38,817 nucleotides of DNA from Prevotella ihumii (lineage in GTDB: Bacteria; Bacteroidota; Bacteroidia; Bacteroidales; Bacteroidaceae). Below, in pieces: positions 15,403 through 23,477 of this stretch. Within the stretch, counting starts at the first letter, position 1, and each line of letters begins with the position of its first letter. The translations under genes and the position numbers were made by a program. The notes under the pieces were generated by a model. The model did no database searches. It worked only from the letters and a program-made list of their open reading frames with translations, and was not told the DNA's origin. The DNA lies in contig NZ_LT706987.1 in the NCBI RefSeq assembly GCF_900155655.1, forward strand, positions 1,462,694-1,501,510, in the 5' to 3' direction.

Positions 15403-17073
15403 TTATAATTTTTGAATTGTCAATGTCTGGTCGCAGTAGTCTATCACCGCAGGGCGATGTGTGATGAAGATTACAGTCTTGTCGTTGGTTGCTAAAATGT
15501 TTTTTAGCAATTGTCGTTCTGTATCGGGGTCGAGTGCTGATGTGGCTTCATCGAAGAGCAAGATAGAGCGATTGCGTAATAAAGCACGAGCTATGGCAAT
15601 GCGTTGTGCCTGTCCTTCGCTTAGTCCACCTCCTTGTTCGGTACACTCGGTATCAAGTCCGTTGGGCAATTCGAATACAAAATCGGCACAGCTACGTCGA
15701 AGTGCTTCTTCCATTTCTTCATCGGTTGCGGTGAGTTTTCCCATTCTCAGATTGTCACGAATAGTACCACTCATCAGCGTATTGCCTTGCGGAACATATA
15801 CAAAGTTGTTGCGGAGGCGTGGCGAAAGTGGGTGTTGTTCCTTGTTGTTATAGATTTCTACCGTGCCACTCTTGGGTTGCAGCAAGGCAAGAATTATACG
15901 TACAAGGGTAGTTTTACCCGCTCCTGTTTCGCCTAAGATGGCTGTACACGAGCCTGGATAGAAGTCGAAGTTGAGATTTTCTATAACGTTCTCATCGCTA
16001 TCCTCGTATGCAAACGCCACATTCTTGAACCGAATACCGCAAGGCGATGCAAGTTGGATAGGTGTGCCTTGCTCTTCCAAAGGGTCTTCCTCCAACTCCA
16101 TTAGGCGTTCGGCTGCTGTAAAGACCATCACAAACGAAGGTATAAGGCGTGTGAGCTGTCGTGCAGGACTTTGTATCTTATTGACCAATTGCAAGAAAGC
16201 TGTCATTCCACCAAATGTGAGTGTACCTGCTGAGAGGCGAATGGCTGCCCAAGTAAAAGCGATAAGATAACCCACGGAGAAGCCTAAACTCAATGTGAGA
16301 TTGGAAAAGACCGAGAATTTGGTACGGCGAACTACCTTATGGCGCAATACACTTTGCTGCTCTTCCAAGCGATCTACGGCAGCACTGTCGCCCTCCAATG
16401 TCTTTATCAACATTCGGTTTTGGATAGTTTCTTGCAATACGCTTTGCACTTTGGAGTCAGAACTTCGCACTTCGCTGGTTAAGTTTCTCATCTGTCGGAT
16501 GTACAACTTGCTGAAAATAACGAAGACAGGTATCATAAACGTAATGATAAAAGCCAATCGCCAATCCATAGAGAGCAAGTAACCAAATGCGCCTAAGAAA
16601 AGTGCAAGGGTTGAAAGTGAGTTGGGAATAACCTCTGTTAGGAAGTTTACCACGTTAGACACATCAAACTCTAATCTGTTGAGTACATCTCCCGAATGGT
16701 GAGTTTCCTTTCCTTTCCATTGAGAGCGCAATATGCGGTCGAGCAATTGTTGTTGCATACGATTTTGCGCCTTGATGCCTAAGATGTTGCGTATCCATAC
16801 CGAAGCCACATTGAGTGCAAAGTCGCACAATATCAATAAGCCCATTACGATGACAGCGACATAGATATTGCCTTCCAAATCGTGAGAAGCTACGTCTATG
16901 GCACGTTGCACAGCCCACACCGAAGCCAATGAAACACCTACACCGAGTAGTCCGATGGCAGCATTGAGGCAGGCTTGTAGGCGGTTGCCTTTCCAAGCTT
17001 TCCACAGCCAACGGAGTATCTCTTTGGTAGAGTATTTCGTTTTTGGAAGTTTTAAATAATCTATTAAACTCAT
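15403..17073 (-). CDS. ABC exporter, fused permease and ATPase
   Basis: The 556-residue half-transporter has six membrane helices (residues about 30-300, 'MDWRLAFIITFMIPVFVIF'). Its nucleotide-binding domain has Walker A 'ILGETGAGKTTLVR', signature 'LSEGQAQRIAIARALL', Walker B 'ILLFDEATSALD' and switch 'TVIFITHRP'. All key residues are intact. It is of the MsbA/CydC-like type and would act as a homodimer or with another half-transporter. The cargo is unknown. The next gene is an exported thioredoxin-TonB fusion, so a role in envelope thiol balance or export of a cysteine-containing substrate is possible but only an inference. MsbA-like lipid export is the main alternative. Confidence 0.88.
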   Translation of the reverse strand: MSLIDYLKLPKTKYSTKEILRWLWKAWKGNRLQACLNAAIGLLGVGVSLASVWAVQRAIDVASHDLEGNIYVAVIVMGLLILCDFALNVASVWIRNILGIKAQNRMQQQLLDRILRSQWKGKETHHSGDVLNRLEFDVSNVVNFLTEVIPNSLSTLALFLGAFGYLLSMDWRLAFIITFMIPVFVIFSKLYIRQMRNLTSEVRSSDSKVQSVLQETIQNRMLIKTLEGDSAAVDRLEEQQSVLRHKVVRRTKFSVFSNLTLSLGFSVGYLIAFTWAAIRLSAGTLTFGGMTAFLQLVNKIQSPARQLTRLIPSFVMVFTAAERLMELEEDPLEEQGTPIQLASPCGIRFKNVAFAYEDSDENVIENLNFDFYPGSCTAILGETGAGKTTLVRIILALLQPKSGTVEIYNNKEQHPLSPRLRNNFVYVPQGNTLMSGTIRDNLRMGKLTATDEEMEEALRRSCADFVFELPNGLDTECTEQGGGLSEGQAQRIAIARALLRNRSILLFDEATSALDPDTERQLLKNILATNDKTVIFITHRPAVIDYCDQTLTIQKL

Positions 17074-17289
17074 CGTTATTTCAATTATAGTGTGCGTGTG
17101 ATGCGCCTATTGTCCACTTTGTTTCTATTTTTTGCAAATTATGGATATAGCCTTTGCAAACAGTATATCTATCTGTTATTAATTGTTCATCTATCCTTTA
17201 TTCATAAGGCATCTATCCTTTATAAAAATTGCCTCTGTCTTTTGCAAATGGTGCATCATTCTTTTTTAATCGAAACACCTCAACTTTTG
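17074..17289. other. Intergenic region with short repeats, no gene seen
   Basis: AT-rich gap between nadK (ends 17290) and the ABC exporter start. It contains the direct repeat CATCTATCCTTTAT (about 17190-17203, and 17210 to about 17222 as CATCTATCCTTTATA). It also has three TTTGCAAA-like sites (about 17134, 17154 and 17240). No clear promoter or ORF was found. Confidence 0.4.
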
Positions 17290-18183
17290 TTATTCGTGTT
17301 CACGTATATCCGCTCCCCACATTAGTTTTGTGCGTAGTGTAGAGAAGTATCTGTGCGTCTTAGGCTTCACTATACGTATTTTATAAGGAGCTTTACGAAT
17401 GGTTATGCTTGACCCTTCGGATAGCTTTTCCGAACGTCCGTCTACTGCAACAAGGAAGTTGTGGCTGCGACTTTCCACCTCTAAGCGTATTTCCACATCG
17501 TCTGTCAGTACTATCGGACGAATGTTGAGGCTGTGAGGAGCTACTGGTGTGAGACAAATGCTCCTACTTTGCGGCACAAGAATAGGCCCTCCATTCGACA
17601 AAGAGTAGGCTGTTGACCCCGTTGGAGTGCTGATAATGAGTCCGTCAGCAAGATAACTTACTAAGTATTCACCATTCACACTTGCGTGAATGGTAATCAT
17701 CGAAGCGTGGTCGCGTTTAAGTATGGCTATATCATTCAAAGCGTATGGACGAATATGAAGCAATTGTGTTTTGGTTTCCATTATCAATACAGCCCGTTCG
17801 TCAATGCCATAATTGGCAGTGTAAATATCATCAAGTGTCTGGTGCAACTCCTCTGGCAACACCTCGGCAAGGAAACCTAAACGCCCAAGATTTACACCTA
17901 TGATGGGTATATTCTTCGCACCCACTTTGCTTGCAGCTTTAAGTAACGTACCGTCACCACCCATCGAAATGGCGCAATCGGCTTTAAATCTGTCTCCTTT
18001 AAATATAGCTTTTACGGCTGTGTTGGGTATGTTTCGCTTGTCCAAAGCATTATAGAATGTTTCTTCCACATACACATCTGCATTGCGTTGCGACAAGTAT
18101 TCAAGCACTTCGCACATACTTTGTGCGGCTAATGCTCGATAAGGGTTTCCAAAAATGGCGAAACTTAGTTTCTTTTCAGCCAT
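17290..18183 (-). CDS. nadK: NAD kinase
   Basis: The 297-residue cytosolic enzyme phosphorylates NAD to NADP. It has the family's GGDGT motif in 'AISMGGDGTLLKAAS' (75-79), 'GVNLGRLGFLAEV', and the NAD-binding 'DGLIISTPTGSTAYSLSNGG'. The length is normal. It is followed on the minus strand, after a 216-bp gap, by the ABC exporter gene and faces the DJ-1 gene divergently. No defect is seen. Confidence 0.95.
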   Translation of the reverse strand: MAEKKLSFAIFGNPYRALAAQSMCEVLEYLSQRNADVYVEETFYNALDKRNIPNTAVKAIFKGDRFKADCAISMGGDGTLLKAASKVGAKNIPIIGVNLGRLGFLAEVLPEELHQTLDDIYTANYGIDERAVLIMETKTQLLHIRPYALNDIAILKRDHASMITIHASVNGEYLVSYLADGLIISTPTGSTAYSLSNGGPILVPQSRSICLTPVAPHSLNIRPIVLTDDVEIRLEVESRSHNFLVAVDGRSEKLSEGSSITIRKAPYKIRIVKPKTHRYFSTLRTKLMWGADIREHE

Positions 18184-18245
18184 ACTTTTCTTTGTTTTTA
18201 TATTCTTTTATTCTTTTCAAGCACCTGTTATAATGAATATTTTAG

Positions 18246-18386
18246 TATATTTGCAAGTGCTATGAATTGCTGTTAAGCCCACTGCGCAATCTATATAAGA
18301 AAGCGAAGTCTTCGGCTTAGTAGACACTTTAATATGCAAAAATAAGGAAATAAGTTGGATATATAAAATATAAAATCAAAAATATT
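18246..18386 (+). promoter_or_regulatory. Promoter and about 125-nt leader of the DJ-1/PfpI gene
   Basis: TATATTTG (18246-18253) matches TAnnTTTG. Transcription would begin near 18259, leaving an unusually long leader for this window. The leader has a short hairpin near 18301-18318 (AAGCGAAG with CTTCGGCTT). I could not assign a riboswitch class. Confidence 0.5.
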
Positions 18387-18959
18387 ATGGCTAAGGTATA
18401 TGAATTTCTTGCTAATGGCTTTGAAGATATAGAGGCTTTAGCACCTGTTGACATTCTCCGTAGAGGTGGAGTTGAGGTGAAAACTGTGAGTATTATGGAC
18501 ACATTAGACGTAGAGTCGGCTAACGGTATTACGATAAAAGCCGATTTAATGTTCGATGAAATCGAGAATTTTGACGATGCTGATACGCTTCTAATGCCAG
18601 GTGGAATGCCAGGGGCAGCCAACTTAAACCTGCACGAAGGTGTACGCAAAGCCCTAACAGCTCATAACGAAAAAGGCAAACGATTGGCAGCTATCTGTGC
18701 CGCACCTATGGTTTTAGGCTCTGTTGGCGTATTGGAAGGCAAGAAAGCCACTTGTTACCCAGGGTTTGAAAAGCGACTTAAAGGAGCTGAATACACAGCA
18801 GAACTTTGCACCATAGATGGCAATATCACAACCGCAAAAGGACCTGCGGCAGCCTTTATGTTTGGTTTCTGTCTTTTGGCACAGCTCACTTCGACTGAAC
18901 AAGCTGAAGAAGTGAAGTCGGCAATGCTCATTCCCGAACTTATAGCCTTGCATAAATAA
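18387..18959 (+). CDS. DJ-1/PfpI (YajL-like) family protein
   Basis: The 190-residue flavodoxin-like protein of the DJ-1 superfamily has the nucleophile Cys in 'RLAAICAAPMVLGSVGVL' (C104). The supporting Glu is in 'NGFEDIEALAPVDILRRGG' (E13 or E16). It also has the 'MPGGMPGAANL' loop and 'TAKGPAAAFMFGF'. It resembles YajL/DJ-1, proposed to protect thiols and to act as a glyoxalase or deglycase. These activities are debated. It is 46 bp upstream of ispD, so both may be on one transcript. A start at ATG 18387 is supported by the N-terminal beta strand. Confidence 0.9.
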   Translation: MAKVYEFLANGFEDIEALAPVDILRRGGVEVKTVSIMDTLDVESANGITIKADLMFDEIENFDDADTLLMPGGMPGAANLNLHEGVRKALTAHNEKGKRLAAICAAPMVLGSVGVLEGKKATCYPGFEKRLKGAEYTAELCTIDGNITTAKGPAAAFMFGFCLLAQLTSTEQAEEVKSAMLIPELIALHK

Positions 18960-19005
18960 GGTTTGCCCCATTATCTCATCGGTATAAACACATCAACTTA
19001 ATAGG

Positions 19006-19674
19006 ATGAAATACATTATTATTGTTGCAGGAGGGAAAGGACTTAGAATGGGCAACGACATACCCAAGCAGTTTCTTCCCATAGGTGGAAAACCTATTTT
19101 GATGCACACCATAGAACGTTTTTGCGCTTACGATAAAGACATAAAGGTGATACTCGTTCTTCCCAAAGCCCAACAAGACTATTGGAAAACGTTGTGCGAG
19201 CAGCATCAATTCACCGAACCGCACGAGATAGCCGATGGAGGTGAAACACGTTTCGAGTCGTCTAAAAACGGCTTGGCACTCATTCCTGAAGGCGAAGACG
19301 GCTTGGTTGGCATACACGACGGTGTGCGTCCTTTCGTATCGATTGATACCATTACACGCTGTTACGATGAGGCACAGCGCACGTGTGCAGCCCTTCCCGT
19401 AATGCCCGTGAACGAAACACTGCGCCAAGTAGCACAAAACGGAACTTCAAAAACCGTACAACGAAGCGAATTCCGTAGCGTTCAGACACCACAGGTATTC
19501 AATATAATGATGTTGAAGATGGCATACGCACAGCCTTTCAACGAAGGTTTTACCGACGATGCAAGTGTGATGGAAAGTTTTGGCTGTAAGATTTCGATGG
19601 TAGAAGGCAACGCCGAAAACATCAAGATAACATCACCTTTCGATCTCAAAATAGCAGAAATGCTTATCGGTTAA
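19006..19674 (+). CDS. ispD: 2-C-methyl-D-erythritol 4-phosphate cytidylyltransferase
   Basis: This 222-residue enzyme carries out the third step of the MEP isoprenoid pathway, joining MEP to CMP from CTP. Motifs are 'IIVAGGKGLRMGNDIPKQF', 'LVGIHDGVRPFVS', 'LPVMPVNETLRQV', 'FRSVQTPQVF', 'FTDDASVMES' and 'VEGNAENIKITSPFDL'. The last three are typical of IspD and less like the TarI-like paralogue at 9651. It is followed 6 bp later by recG, a pairing common in Bacteroidota. The dxr gene of the same pathway is at 27396. Confidence 0.9.
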   Translation: MKYIIIVAGGKGLRMGNDIPKQFLPIGGKPILMHTIERFCAYDKDIKVILVLPKAQQDYWKTLCEQHQFTEPHEIADGGETRFESSKNGLALIPEGEDGLVGIHDGVRPFVSIDTITRCYDEAQRTCAALPVMPVNETLRQVAQNGTSKTVQRSEFRSVQTPQVFNIMMLKMAYAQPFNEGFTDDASVMESFGCKISMVEGNAENIKITSPFDLKIAEMLIG

Positions 19675-19680
19675 TTAATA

Positions 19681-21777
19681 ATGGATATACTCGACCAAGA
19701 CATAATGTTCCTTACGGGTGTAGGTCCGAAGAAGAAAGAAATACTGAGCAAAGAACTTGGTATTCAGTCTTATCGTGACCTATTAGAGTATTATCCATAC
19801 AAATACGTCGACCGTACAAAGCTGTACCTTATTTCCGAACTCGTTCAAGATATGCCCTTTGTGCAAATAAAGGGGCATATCCTTAGTTTTGAAGAGTATG
19901 ATATGGGCAAACGAAAGAAACGTGTGGTGGCTCACTTTGCCGATGGACACGGTGTTTGCGATCTTGTTTGGTTCAACGGCATACAATATGTATATAAGAA
20001 TTACCTCATCGGAAAAGAGTATATCGTCTTCGGTAAGCCCACGTTCTATGGTGGGAGGTTTCAGTTTACTCACCCCGATATAGACGATGCCAACGACTTG
20101 CAACTCAACGATATGGGTATGCAGCCTTTCTATTCTACAACCGAGAAGATGAAGAAAGTAGGCCTTACCTCACGAGCGATGGAACGCCTTACCAAAACAC
20201 TTGTAGCTAAGATTTCCTCACCACTCAAAGAAACCTTACCCGACTTCATTATGCAGCGGCTTCACCTCATATCGAGAGACGAGGCGATGCGAAAGATACA
20301 TTACCCCAAATCGGTTGACGACACCAAACGAGCCCAACTTCGCCTAAAGTTTGAAGAACTTTTCTACGTACAACTTAATATATTAAGGTATGCGAGCGAC
20401 CACCGCCGCAAGTACAGAGGTTACAATTTCAAGACCGTAGGTGCACAATTCAATTGGTTCTACACCCACAATCTGCCCTTCCAGCTTACCAATGCACAGA
20501 AGCGAGTGATGAAGGAAATAAGGGCAGATGTGGCCAACGGGCAACAAATGAACCGCTTGTTGCAAGGCGACGTGGGGTCTGGCAAAACCCTTGTAGCCCT
20601 AATGTCGATGCTCATTGCTATCGATAACAACTTTCAAGCCTGCCTGATGGCACCAACAGAAATCCTTGCCGAGCAACATTTGCAGACCATTAAGGAGTTT
20701 CTCAAAGGTATGAACCTACGCATCGAACTCCTTACGGGCATCGTAAAGGGAAAGAAGCGCAAGGAGGTGTTAGACGGATTGATAGACGGCTCTATACATA
20801 TCGTTGTAGGCACACACGCCATTATAGAAGACAAGGTACAATTCAACAACCTCGGACTTGCCGTAATAGACGAACAACACCGCTTTGGTGTGGCGCAACG
20901 TGCCAAACTTTGGAGCAAGAGCACCAATCCTCCGCACGTGTTGGTAATGACTGCTACCCCCATTCCGCGCACCCTTGCAATGACCATCTATGGCGACTTA
21001 GATGTGAGTGTTATAGACGAATTGCCCCCTGGACGCAAACCCATAGAAACGGTACACAAGTACGACAGCCAGACCACAAGTCTTTATAACGGAATTCGTC
21101 AACAAATCGATTTAGGCAGACAGGTCTACATCGTCTTTCCACTCATTAAGGAAAGCGAGAAGATGGACTTAAAGAACCTTGAGACAGGCTACGAAACCTT
21201 GCTCGAAGTATTCCCCCAATACAAGTTGAGCAAGATACACGGCAAGATGAAAGACAAGGAGAAAGAAGAAGAAATGCGCCGCTTTGCCGAAGGCGAAACC
21301 CATATTTTGGTGGCAACCACCGTGATAGAAGTGGGCGTAAACGTACCCAATGCCAGCGTAATGATTATTTTTGATGCCCAGCGTTTCGGACTTTCTCAGC
21401 TTCATCAGTTACGTGGACGAGTAGGGCGAGGAGCAGAACAAAGTTATTGCATACTTGTTACACCCTATCAGTTGTCTACCGAAACCCGAAAGCGCATAGA
21501 CATAATGTGTAACACAAACGATGGTTTTGAGATAGCTGAAGCCGACTTAAAACTCCGTGGGCCTGGCGATTTGGAAGGTACACAACAGAGCGGAATAGCC
21601 TTCGACCTCAAAATAGCCGACATTGCGCACGATGGTCAAATAGTACAAATGGCACGCGATGAGGCTCAAAAAATTATTGATGCCGACCCTACTTGTACAA
21701 AAAGTGAATATAATTTATTGTGGGAACGCCTGAAAGAGTTAAGAAAAACTAATATCAATTGGGCTGCCATATCCTAA
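19681..21777 (+). CDS. recG: ATP-dependent DNA helicase RecG
   Basis: The 698-residue branched-DNA helicase remodels stalled forks and recombination intermediates. The N-terminal wedge/OB domain includes 'GVGPKKKEILSKELGI' and 'YPYKYVDRT'. The superfamily 2 motifs are all present: Walker A 'LLQGDVGSGKTLVALM', 'APTEILAEQH', 'AVIDEQHRFGVAQR', 'VMTATPIPRTLAM', 'VATTVIEVGVNVPNA' and 'QLHQLRGRVGRG'. The C-terminal 'LRGPGDLEGTQQSG' is a RecG hallmark. It is full length, in one unit with ispD and followed by a terminator. Confidence 0.97.
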   Translation: MDILDQDIMFLTGVGPKKKEILSKELGIQSYRDLLEYYPYKYVDRTKLYLISELVQDMPFVQIKGHILSFEEYDMGKRKKRVVAHFADGHGVCDLVWFNGIQYVYKNYLIGKEYIVFGKPTFYGGRFQFTHPDIDDANDLQLNDMGMQPFYSTTEKMKKVGLTSRAMERLTKTLVAKISSPLKETLPDFIMQRLHLISRDEAMRKIHYPKSVDDTKRAQLRLKFEELFYVQLNILRYASDHRRKYRGYNFKTVGAQFNWFYTHNLPFQLTNAQKRVMKEIRADVANGQQMNRLLQGDVGSGKTLVALMSMLIAIDNNFQACLMAPTEILAEQHLQTIKEFLKGMNLRIELLTGIVKGKKRKEVLDGLIDGSIHIVVGTHAIIEDKVQFNNLGLAVIDEQHRFGVAQRAKLWSKSTNPPHVLVMTATPIPRTLAMTIYGDLDVSVIDELPPGRKPIETVHKYDSQTTSLYNGIRQQIDLGRQVYIVFPLIKESEKMDLKNLETGYETLLEVFPQYKLSKIHGKMKDKEKEEEMRRFAEGETHILVATTVIEVGVNVPNASVMIIFDAQRFGLSQLHQLRGRVGRGAEQSYCILVTPYQLSTETRKRIDIMCNTNDGFEIAEADLKLRGPGDLEGTQQSGIAFDLKIADIAHDGQIVQMARDEAQKIIDADPTCTKSEYNLLWERLKELRKTNINWAAIS

Positions 21778-21785
21778 TATAAGTA

Positions 21786-21820
21786 CCCCTAAATATAGGC
21801 TTAACGCCTATGTTTAGGGG
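21786..21820 (+). terminator. recG terminator
   Basis: CCCCTAAATATAGGC, loop TTAAC, GCCTATGTTTAGGGG, then ATTTTAT. The stem is 15 bp with one mismatch. It lies 9 bp after the recG stop codon. Confidence 0.85.
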
Positions 21821-21918
21821 ATTTTATATCTATAAATGAAAAGGAAAATCACGAAAAAGCAAGGTTTTAAAAGTAAATAAAAACTGTTAATAGACCAATC
21901 ATTTCTCAATTATTTTGC

Positions 21919-22012
21919 TATCTTTGCAAAGCTTTGAATAAAAATAGTAGGGTTTTTGTATTGTTCTACTATATTTATAATAAGCATTTATCAGGAACAA
22001 GCGTTTGTTCTG
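21919..22012 (+). promoter_or_regulatory. Promoter and hairpin-containing leader of the M23 peptidase gene
   Basis: TATCTTTG (21919-21926) fits the Bacteroidota -7 box. The leader is about 115 nt and can form two hairpins. ATAGTAG (21944-21950) pairs with CTACTAT (21966-21972). CAGGAACAA (21992-22000) pairs with TTTGTTCTG (22004-22012, one wobble). The second ends 34 bp before the start codon, so an effect on translation is possible but unproven. Confidence 0.55.
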
Positions 22013-22046
22013 ATTTAGTTTATCACCAAATCAAAAAATATTGAGA

Positions 22047-23045
22047 ATGACTTTCGAGAAGATAATAAAAACATTTGCGTTATCGGCTGTAATGACTTTT
22101 GCGTCAATACCAGTATGTGCGCAAGACCTTATCGCAAAGCAGGCACCAGTAGACAGGCGCGCTAACAGTTTGGATACAATCGTTATAAATCGTCTACATC
22201 ACGAAGAAGAAATAGAAAATCCTGCTTCGATGCTTTACAACGATTGGAATACTTCAAGAACACATAGCAGCGGAACTCTACCTGATGTGTACAAAATAGA
22301 CCTTCGTGGCTTTTGTATGCCAACGCCAAGCCGAGTGGTAACAAGTAATTTTGGTCGTCGTTGGGGCCGTGCTCACAAGGGCTTAGACATCAAAGTGTAC
22401 ATAGGTGACACCATTCGCTCTGCATTTGCAGGCAAAGTAAGAATAGTGGGATACGATGGCAGAGGATATGGAAAGTACGTAGTAATACGCCATAACAATG
22501 GTCTTGAAACCTATTACGGACACCTTTCTAAACAAATGGTAAGCAAAAACCAAAACGTTAAAGCAGGCGAGCCTATTGCGTTAGGCGGTAATACAGGTCG
22601 TTCTACAGGTTCGCATCTCCACTTCGAAACACGTCTTTGTGGTGTAGCTATCAACCCTGCATTGTTGTTCGACTTTGCCAATCAAGACGTAACAGGCGAC
22701 TTCTACACCTATCGTCGCAATACAGTAGATGCAGAGTCGGCTCGTGCAAATGCACTTCGTGGCAAGGCGTCAAGTCCTGGCTACTCACGTGAGAATATAC
22801 AGGGTGTAGGTCGTAGTCGATCGTTTGGACGTCCGAAGAACCCTACAACCGACTACTCGTCACGACAGCAAGCTAACGCAACTCCACAAAGCAGTGCTCA
22901 GATGCTTTACCATAAGGTGTCTAATGGCGATACGTTAGAGTCGATAGCCGAACAGCACGGCGTCACTATTGAGCAACTTTGTAAGCTCAACCATTTGGGT
23001 AGATACTCAAAGGTTGTAGTAGGCCAAATTATAAGATATAGTTAG
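22047..23045 (+). CDS. Secreted M23 endopeptidase with C-terminal LysM
   Basis: The start is ATG 22047 (MTFEKIIKTFALSAVMTFAS); an in-frame TTG two codons upstream is unlikely. The 332 residues comprise a signal peptide ending near 'VCAQ' and an LytM/M23 domain. That domain has the zinc ligands in 'RAHKGLDIKVY' and 'GSHLHFETRL' plus 'VVIRHNNGLETYYGHLS'. A linker follows, and a single LysM at about 287-332 ('HKVSNGDTLESIAEQHGVTI'). The protein would cut peptidoglycan cross-bridges or act as an amidase activator, with LysM anchoring it to the wall. Placing M23 before LysM is less common than the reverse but occurs in Bacteroidota. It is a single-gene unit with its own promoter and terminator. 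Confidence 0.93.
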   Translation: MTFEKIIKTFALSAVMTFASIPVCAQDLIAKQAPVDRRANSLDTIVINRLHHEEEIENPASMLYNDWNTSRTHSSGTLPDVYKIDLRGFCMPTPSRVVTSNFGRRWGRAHKGLDIKVYIGDTIRSAFAGKVRIVGYDGRGYGKYVVIRHNNGLETYYGHLSKQMVSKNQNVKAGEPIALGGNTGRSTGSHLHFETRLCGVAINPALLFDFANQDVTGDFYTYRRNTVDAESARANALRGKASSPGYSRENIQGVGRSRSFGRPKNPTTDYSSRQQANATPQSSAQMLYHKVSNGDTLESIAEQHGVTIEQLCKLNHLGRYSKVVVGQIIRYS

Positions 23046-23075
23046 TCGAGATGAATAACAATCCATAACGAACTT

Positions 23076-23114
23076 AAAGGTCGGATAAGAGCTATTCTTG
23101 TCCGACCTTTTTTT
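23076..23114 (+). terminator. Strong terminator after the M23 gene
   Basis: AAAGGTCGGATAAGA pairs with TCTTGTCCGACCTTT across the loop GCTAT, followed by TTTT. The stem arms contain GTCGGAT and TGTCCGAC, the same core as the 9-bp arrays. Confidence 0.92.
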
Positions 23115-23272
23115 GTGCCTATTTGCATACTTCAGCAGCCTATAAAATATAGCTTGCAAGCAATTAAGAATATTCTTACTTGAGGAAAAATAGAACAATA
23201 TGCTCTAAGCGTTTTGCTTAAAAATGTGAGCTTGTAACACATTGATTATTAATGATTTATTTGCTGTTTGTA

Positions 23273-23310
23273 AAACATATATGTTTGACCACCCAAAACA
23301 TATATGTTTT
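23273..23310. repeat. Two AACATATATGTT palindromes
   Basis: AAACATATATGTTT (23273-23286) and AAAACATATATGTTTT (23295-23310) are perfect palindromes 8 bp apart in the gap before the flippase gene. The same core occurs in the 61-bp element just downstream and again at 37006-37019. Confidence 0.85.
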
Positions 23311-23317
23311 AGCCTCC

Positions 23318-23378
23318 CAAAGTTTAACTTTGGCGATGCCAAACATATATGTTTTGCTTTCCAAAGATTGATGTATTA
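23318..23378. repeat. 61-bp palindrome-rich dispersed element, copy A
   Basis: The order is CAAAGTTTAACTTTGG (near-palindrome), CGATGCC, AAACATATATGTTT (palindrome), then CCAAAG and TTGATGTATTA. The reverse complement of 36982-37042 shows the same order with roughly three quarters identity. It has no ORF. Together with the two extra palindromes upstream it fills the gap from the M23 terminator to the flippase promoter. Confidence 0.8.
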
Positions 23379-23443
23379 TTTTTAGAAGATGAAATGAGGA
23401 AGAATAGGAGAGTGGCTTGTTTACTTTTCCTAAATAATTGTTG

Positions 23444-23451
23444 TACCTTTG
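23444..23451 (+). promoter_or_regulatory. Promoter -7 box TACCTTTG for the flippase gene
   Basis: TACCTTTG matches TAnnTTTG. Start near 23457 and ATG at 23478 give a leader of about 20 nt. Confidence 0.65.
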
Positions 23452-23477
23452 CGAGCGATAAACCCACGAGGTGAAAA

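Noticed and set aside
18262..18276. Four-codon leader peptide MNCC before the DJ-1 gene
   Set aside because: The ATG would be within a few bases of the predicted transcript start and no attenuator structure is clear. Chance is the simpler explanation.
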